From Oscillospiraceae bacterium (GTDB taxonomy: Bacteria > Bacillota > Clostridia > Oscillospirales > Acutalibacteraceae), in assembly GCA_015065545.1 (NCBI GenBank), contig SVQA01000010.1:29946-93945 (forward strand): 64,000 nucleotides of DNA. Reading direction: 5' to 3'. The position numbers were made by a program, and so were the translations under genes. Below are positions 61,470 through 64,000 of the stretch, piece by piece. Each line of letters opens with the position of its first letter. Within the stretch, counting starts at the first letter, position 1. Below the pieces are notes generated by a model. The model saw only the letters and a program-made list of their open reading frames with translations, ran no database searches and was not told the DNA's origin.

Positions 61470-62927
61470 ATGAAGCTTAAGGACCTGCTTCTTTCCATAC
61501 CCTATAAAATAATTCAGGGCACAGATAACACAGAGGCATCTGATGTTATCTACGATTCACGCAAAGTAATAGAGGGTTGCTGTTTCGTGTGTATCAAAGG
61601 CTATGCTGTGGACGGACACAAATTTGCCGCAGATGCAGTTGAGAAGGGTGCCGCATCACTAATCGTCACAGAGGACATCGATGTGCCCGAAAACATCACC
61701 GTCATCAAAGTCGATGACGCTCGTGTCGCTCTCTCAAAAATGAGTGCGGAATTTTTCTCAAATCCTGCAAAAGAGCTTATCACAATTGGTGTTACAGGCA
61801 CAAAAGGCAAAACAACAACTGTGGCTATGATTCGCTCAATACTCGAAACCGCAGGAATCAAAACAGGAACAATCGGCACTCTTGGTATTATCATTGATAA
61901 CAAGGTTTACAAAACCAACAATACCACCCCCGAATCCTACGAGATTCATCAGACTATGAGAAAAATGGTGAAAAAGGGCTGTTCTGTTCTTATTATGGAA
62001 GTTTCTTCCATTGGACTCAAACAGCACCGCACCGATAACATAAACTTTGATTACGGTATATTTACAAACTTCTCTCACGACCACATCGGCGGTAACGAAC
62101 ACGAGAGTATGGAAGAATACCTCTATTGCAAGAGTCTCCTCTTCAAGCAGTGCAAAACAGGTATTGTAAACATTGATGACCCTGCCACAGAGGAGCTTCT
62201 GAAGAACGCAACCTGCAAAACAGAAACCTACGGCTATTCACAAAATGCCGACCTCATAGGCTCGGACGACAGCTTGATTGCCAGAAACGGCTACGTAGGT
62301 GTCAACTTCAAAGCCACAGGCAAAAAGAACCTCAACGTCGATGTGGCAATCCCCGGCAGATTCAGTGTATATAATGCACTTGCCGCAATCTCTGTTTGCT
62401 CACTTATGAACATTACCGAAGAGAACATCCTCAAGGGTCTTGACACAGTTAAGGTCAAAGGCAGAGTTGAGGTAGTGGATGTTCCCGGTAACTATACTCT
62501 CCTAATTGACTATGCTCACAATGCCGCTTCTATGGAAAGTGTGCTTACAACCCTCCGAGAGTACAAACCCAACCGCCTCGTTACAATGTTCGGTGCAGGC
62601 GGCAATCGCCCCAAAGCAAGACGTTTTGAAATGGGTGAAGTTTCCGGCAAGCTCTCTGACCTTTCTGTTATCACCGAAGATAACTCCAGATTCGAGAACA
62701 TTCACGATATTATCGCAGACATCAAAACAGGCATCGACAAAACCGACGGCAAATATGTAATCGTTCCCAACCGAGTTGACGCCATCCGCTATTGTATCGA
62801 AAACGCACAGGACGGCGACATTATAGTCCTCGCAGGCAAAGGTCACGAAGACTATCAGGAGATAAACGGCACCAAGTACCATTTTGACGAGCGTGAAATC
62901 ATCGATGATATAATTAAATCATTATAA
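61470..62927 (+). CDS. murE: MurE-type UDP-MurNAc-tripeptide ligase
   Basis: MurE adds the third amino acid, usually meso-diaminopimelate or lysine, to UDP-MurNAc-L-Ala-D-Glu in the cytoplasm. The 485-residue protein has VIYDSRKVIEGCCFVCIKG, the ATP loop GVTGTKGKTTT, TTPESYEIH, IMEVSSIGLKQHR and the C-terminal IVLAGKGHEDYQ. The residue 3 amino-acid specificity motif, DNPR in diaminopimelate enzymes, reads DNSR here (D404 to R407), keeping the Arg that contacts diaminopimelate. I therefore favour diaminopimelate but with caution. The ATG at 61470 follows AAGGGAG. It has its own promoter and terminator rather than a dcw cluster. Confidence 0.92.
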   Translation: MKLKDLLLSIPYKIIQGTDNTEASDVIYDSRKVIEGCCFVCIKGYAVDGHKFAADAVEKGAASLIVTEDIDVPENITVIKVDDARVALSKMSAEFFSNPAKELITIGVTGTKGKTTTVAMIRSILETAGIKTGTIGTLGIIIDNKVYKTNNTTPESYEIHQTMRKMVKKGCSVLIMEVSSIGLKQHRTDNINFDYGIFTNFSHDHIGGNEHESMEEYLYCKSLLFKQCKTGIVNIDDPATEELLKNATCKTETYGYSQNADLIGSDDSLIARNGYVGVNFKATGKKNLNVDVAIPGRFSVYNALAAISVCSLMNITEENILKGLDTVKVKGRVEVVDVPGNYTLLIDYAHNAASMESVLTTLREYKPNRLVTMFGAGGNRPKARRFEMGEVSGKLSDLSVITEDNSRFENIHDIIADIKTGIDKTDGKYVIVPNRVDAIRYCIENAQDGDIIVLAGKGHEDYQEINGTKYHFDEREIIDDIIKSL

Positions 62928-62973
62928 ATCAAACAGGCTCACATCAAATCTCCCCAAACAACAAACCAATATC

Positions 62974-63008
62974 AAAAGACCGCATCATCATAGATTCGGT
63001 CTTTTTTA
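62974..63008 (+). terminator. Intrinsic terminator after murE
   Basis: AAAAGACCG (62974-62982) pairs with CGGTCTTTT (62997-63005), and ATC/GAT can extend the stem inside the loop. TTTTTT follows, about 45 bases after the stop codon. Confidence 0.88.
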
Positions 63009-63092
63009 TCGCCGCAATACACACCCGCCCTCACCAACCAAGCAACCGACTCCACTTGACATCAACAAATAAAATATTTCCAAACAAACCCC

Positions 63093-63121
63093 TTGACACA
63101 CTCAAAACTTCGTGGTAATAT
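63093..63121 (+). promoter_or_regulatory. Promoter of tRNA-Trp
   Basis: A perfect TTGACA (63093-63098) is followed after 17 bases by TAATAT (63116-63121); an overlapping TATAAT at 63119-63124 gives 20-base spacing. It lies about 65 bases upstream of the tRNA. Confidence 0.7.
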
Positions 63122-63188
63122 AATTTAGTCGCAAGAAAGTAGGTATCAAACCGTACTGCATCAACCTTGCAAACAAAACCAAACACAT

Positions 63189-63264
63189 AGGGGTATAGCT
63201 CAGTTGGTAGAGCAGCGGTCTCCAAAACCGCGTGCCGAGGGTTCAAGTCCTTCTGCCCCTGCCA
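63189..63264 (+). tRNA. tRNA-Trp (anticodon CCA)
   Basis: A 76-base cloverleaf including an encoded CCA end. The acceptor stem pairs AGGGGTA with TGCCCCT. The D-arm has TAGCTCAGTTGGTAGAGCA, the anticodon loop is CTCCAAA with anticodon CCA, and the T-arm has GAGGGTTCAAGTCCTTC. The discriminator base is G, as in bacterial tRNA-Trp. Confidence 0.97.
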
Positions 63265-63268
63265 AAAT

Positions 63269-63305
63269 ACAGGACATCACATTTCGTGGTGTCCTGTGTC
63301 TTTTA
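63269..63305 (+). terminator. Terminator after tRNA-Trp
   Basis: ACAGGACATCAC (63269-63280) pairs with GTGGTGTCCTGT (63286-63297) with one G-T pair and a five-base loop, followed by GTCTTTT. A second hairpin, AAAGCCG (63311-63317) with CGGCTTT (63336-63342), follows at once and may act as a backup. Confidence 0.82.
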
Positions 63306-63462
63306 TGTCAAAAGCCGCTTTAACTCTCGTTAAAACGGCTTTACTTGTTTCTATTCAGTTTTGTCCTCTATTGTGCCTATATATTAAACATAAGCACTAC
63401 CTACTGCTTGTATACACATCCGTAGCAGGAGTTTAGCAGGGGAATGAAAAAGTTTATTCCAA

Positions 63463-63491
63463 TTGAAAATGATAATTATGTGTGATATAAT
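63463..63491 (+). promoter_or_regulatory. Strong sigma-A promoter with extended -10
   Basis: TTGAAA (63463-63468) and TATAAT (63486-63491) are separated by 17 bases, and TG lies one base before the -10 box. It is about 40 bases upstream of the SnoaL-like gene. Confidence 0.82.
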
Positions 63492-63527
63492 CATTTCGAT
63501 AAACTTGAATTTGACGGAGGAAATCAC

Positions 63528-63917
63528 ATGGACAATAAAGAAATCGTAGTTCAATTTTTTGTTGAGGGATATACCAACAAAAACTACGAGTACATCATGC
63601 AGTATGTTTCAGAAGATTACTACGACCACAGTCCCGCAGGGGCCAGAAGCAATAAAGCTGCGGTAGAAATTCTCAAAATTGTTGCCAATCAGTTTTCGGA
63701 TTTGAAAATTACTGTCCTTGACGCTTTTTCGCAAGGCAATATGGTTGCTACCCGTGTTCTTTATGATGGAGTACATACAGGTGAATGTATGGGAATTGCC
63801 CCCACAGGTAAAAGAATAAGCTTTGAGGCATTGGAGAATTTCAAAGTTGAAGACGGAAAAATCGTTGAATCCTGGGGCTATTGGCCTGATAAAGAGATTG
63901 AAGAAAAACTTCGATAA
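63528..63917 (+). CDS. SnoaL-like domain protein (ester cyclase type)
   Basis: A 129-residue single-domain protein of the SnoaL-like NTF2 fold. Signatures are VQFFVEGYTNKNYEYI, the conserved DYYDHSPAGARS, VATRVLYDGVHTGECMGIAPTGK and a C-terminal WGYWPD. Proteins of this type are annotated as predicted ester cyclases or small-molecule binding enzymes; the real substrate is unknown. CGGAGGAAATCAC precedes the ATG, and a strong promoter lies upstream, so it is a single-gene unit. It may belong to accessory DNA next to the tRNA gene. Confidence 0.82.
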   Translation: MDNKEIVVQFFVEGYTNKNYEYIMQYVSEDYYDHSPAGARSNKAAVEILKIVANQFSDLKITVLDAFSQGNMVATRVLYDGVHTGECMGIAPTGKRISFEALENFKVEDGKIVESWGYWPDKEIEEKLR

Positions 63918-63929
63918 ATTCCAATTTAT

Positions 63930-64000
63930 CTAACTAACTCTCTGAAAACCCTTGATTTTACTGGATTTTTCAGCAGTTTCATACTCATATTTAATGTATT
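63930..64000 (-). CDS. Possible C-terminal end of a minus-strand gene cut by the window edge
   Basis: Read on the minus strand from the window end, one frame stays open for about 22 codons and ends YEYETAEKSSKIKGFQRVS before a TAG at 63930-63932. The composition looks like a charged protein C terminus. The stretch is too short to identify or to be sure that it is coding. Confidence 0.3.
   Translation of the reverse strand, partial: YIKYEYETAEKSSKIKGFQRVS

Noticed and set aside
1..64000. CRISPR array, insertion sequence or prophage
   Set aside because: No regularly spaced repeats, transposase motifs or phage structural genes were seen on either strand.

Overview
The window reads as a chromosomal segment of a spore-forming, low-to-moderate GC Clostridia, probably a gut Oscillospirales/Ruminococcaceae-type bacterium. 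Supporting this are spoIIID and spoIIE, a MecA-type adaptor, sigma-A style promoters, strong AGGAGG ribosome binding sites with many GTG/TTG starts, ATGA-type gene overlaps, and lipoprotein-anchored maltodextrin uptake. The genus assignment is inference from gene content; I cannot name a species from the sequence.

About 70% of the window (1.2-44.1 kb) is surface polysaccharide biosynthesis. After the end of glmS and a membrane-bound 4,6-dehydratase gene (both minus strand), a plus-strand operon runs from 3.4 to 29.3 kb. It encodes an initiating phosphoglycosyl transferase, UDP-HexNAc uronate synthesis (dehydrogenase plus C4 epimerase), an asparagine-synthetase-like protein, two TupA-like ATP-grasp proteins, several glycosyltransferases, a Wzy/EpsG polymerase, a pyruvyl transferase, a Wzx flippase, a PLP enzyme/ATP-grasp/DegT module, dTDP-sugar genes rfbA-rfbC-rfbB and a second DegT aminotransferase. 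It ends with a metallophosphoesterase and a CYTH phosphatase. A D-2-hydroxyacid dehydrogenase and a D-Ala-D-Ala-type ligase sit near its start. A second operon on the minus strand runs from a promoter near 44.2 kb back to 29.4 kb. It has its own initiating enzyme (fused to a glycosyltransferase and an aldolase), polymerase, flippase, pyruvyl transferase, FrhB-like iron-sulfur protein and capE/capF pair. The two operons converge on one bidirectional terminator at 29.33 kb, so the locus looks like two complete Wzx/Wzy pathways placed tail to tail.

From 44.2 kb onward the genes are mostly core: spoIIID, a third DegT aminotransferase with a textbook promoter, a response regulator/histidine kinase/HtrA protease operon, a palindromic MITE-like repeat, mecA, a GH13 glucosidase, spoIIE, a secreted GH13 amylase lipoprotein, maltodextrin-type ABC transporter genes (two permeases and a binding lipoprotein, no ATPase), a MurE ligase, tRNA-Trp and a SnoaL-like protein. 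The clearest novelty candidate is the single ORF at 41405-44065 joining a PglC-type phosphoglycosyl transferase, a GT4 glycosyltransferase and an HpcH/HpaI aldolase with its key residues intact. Next are the several amino-acid-ligase-type genes in the first operon, which suggest a polysaccharide decorated with amino acids or amides. All functional calls rest on reading motifs by eye; no database search was run.
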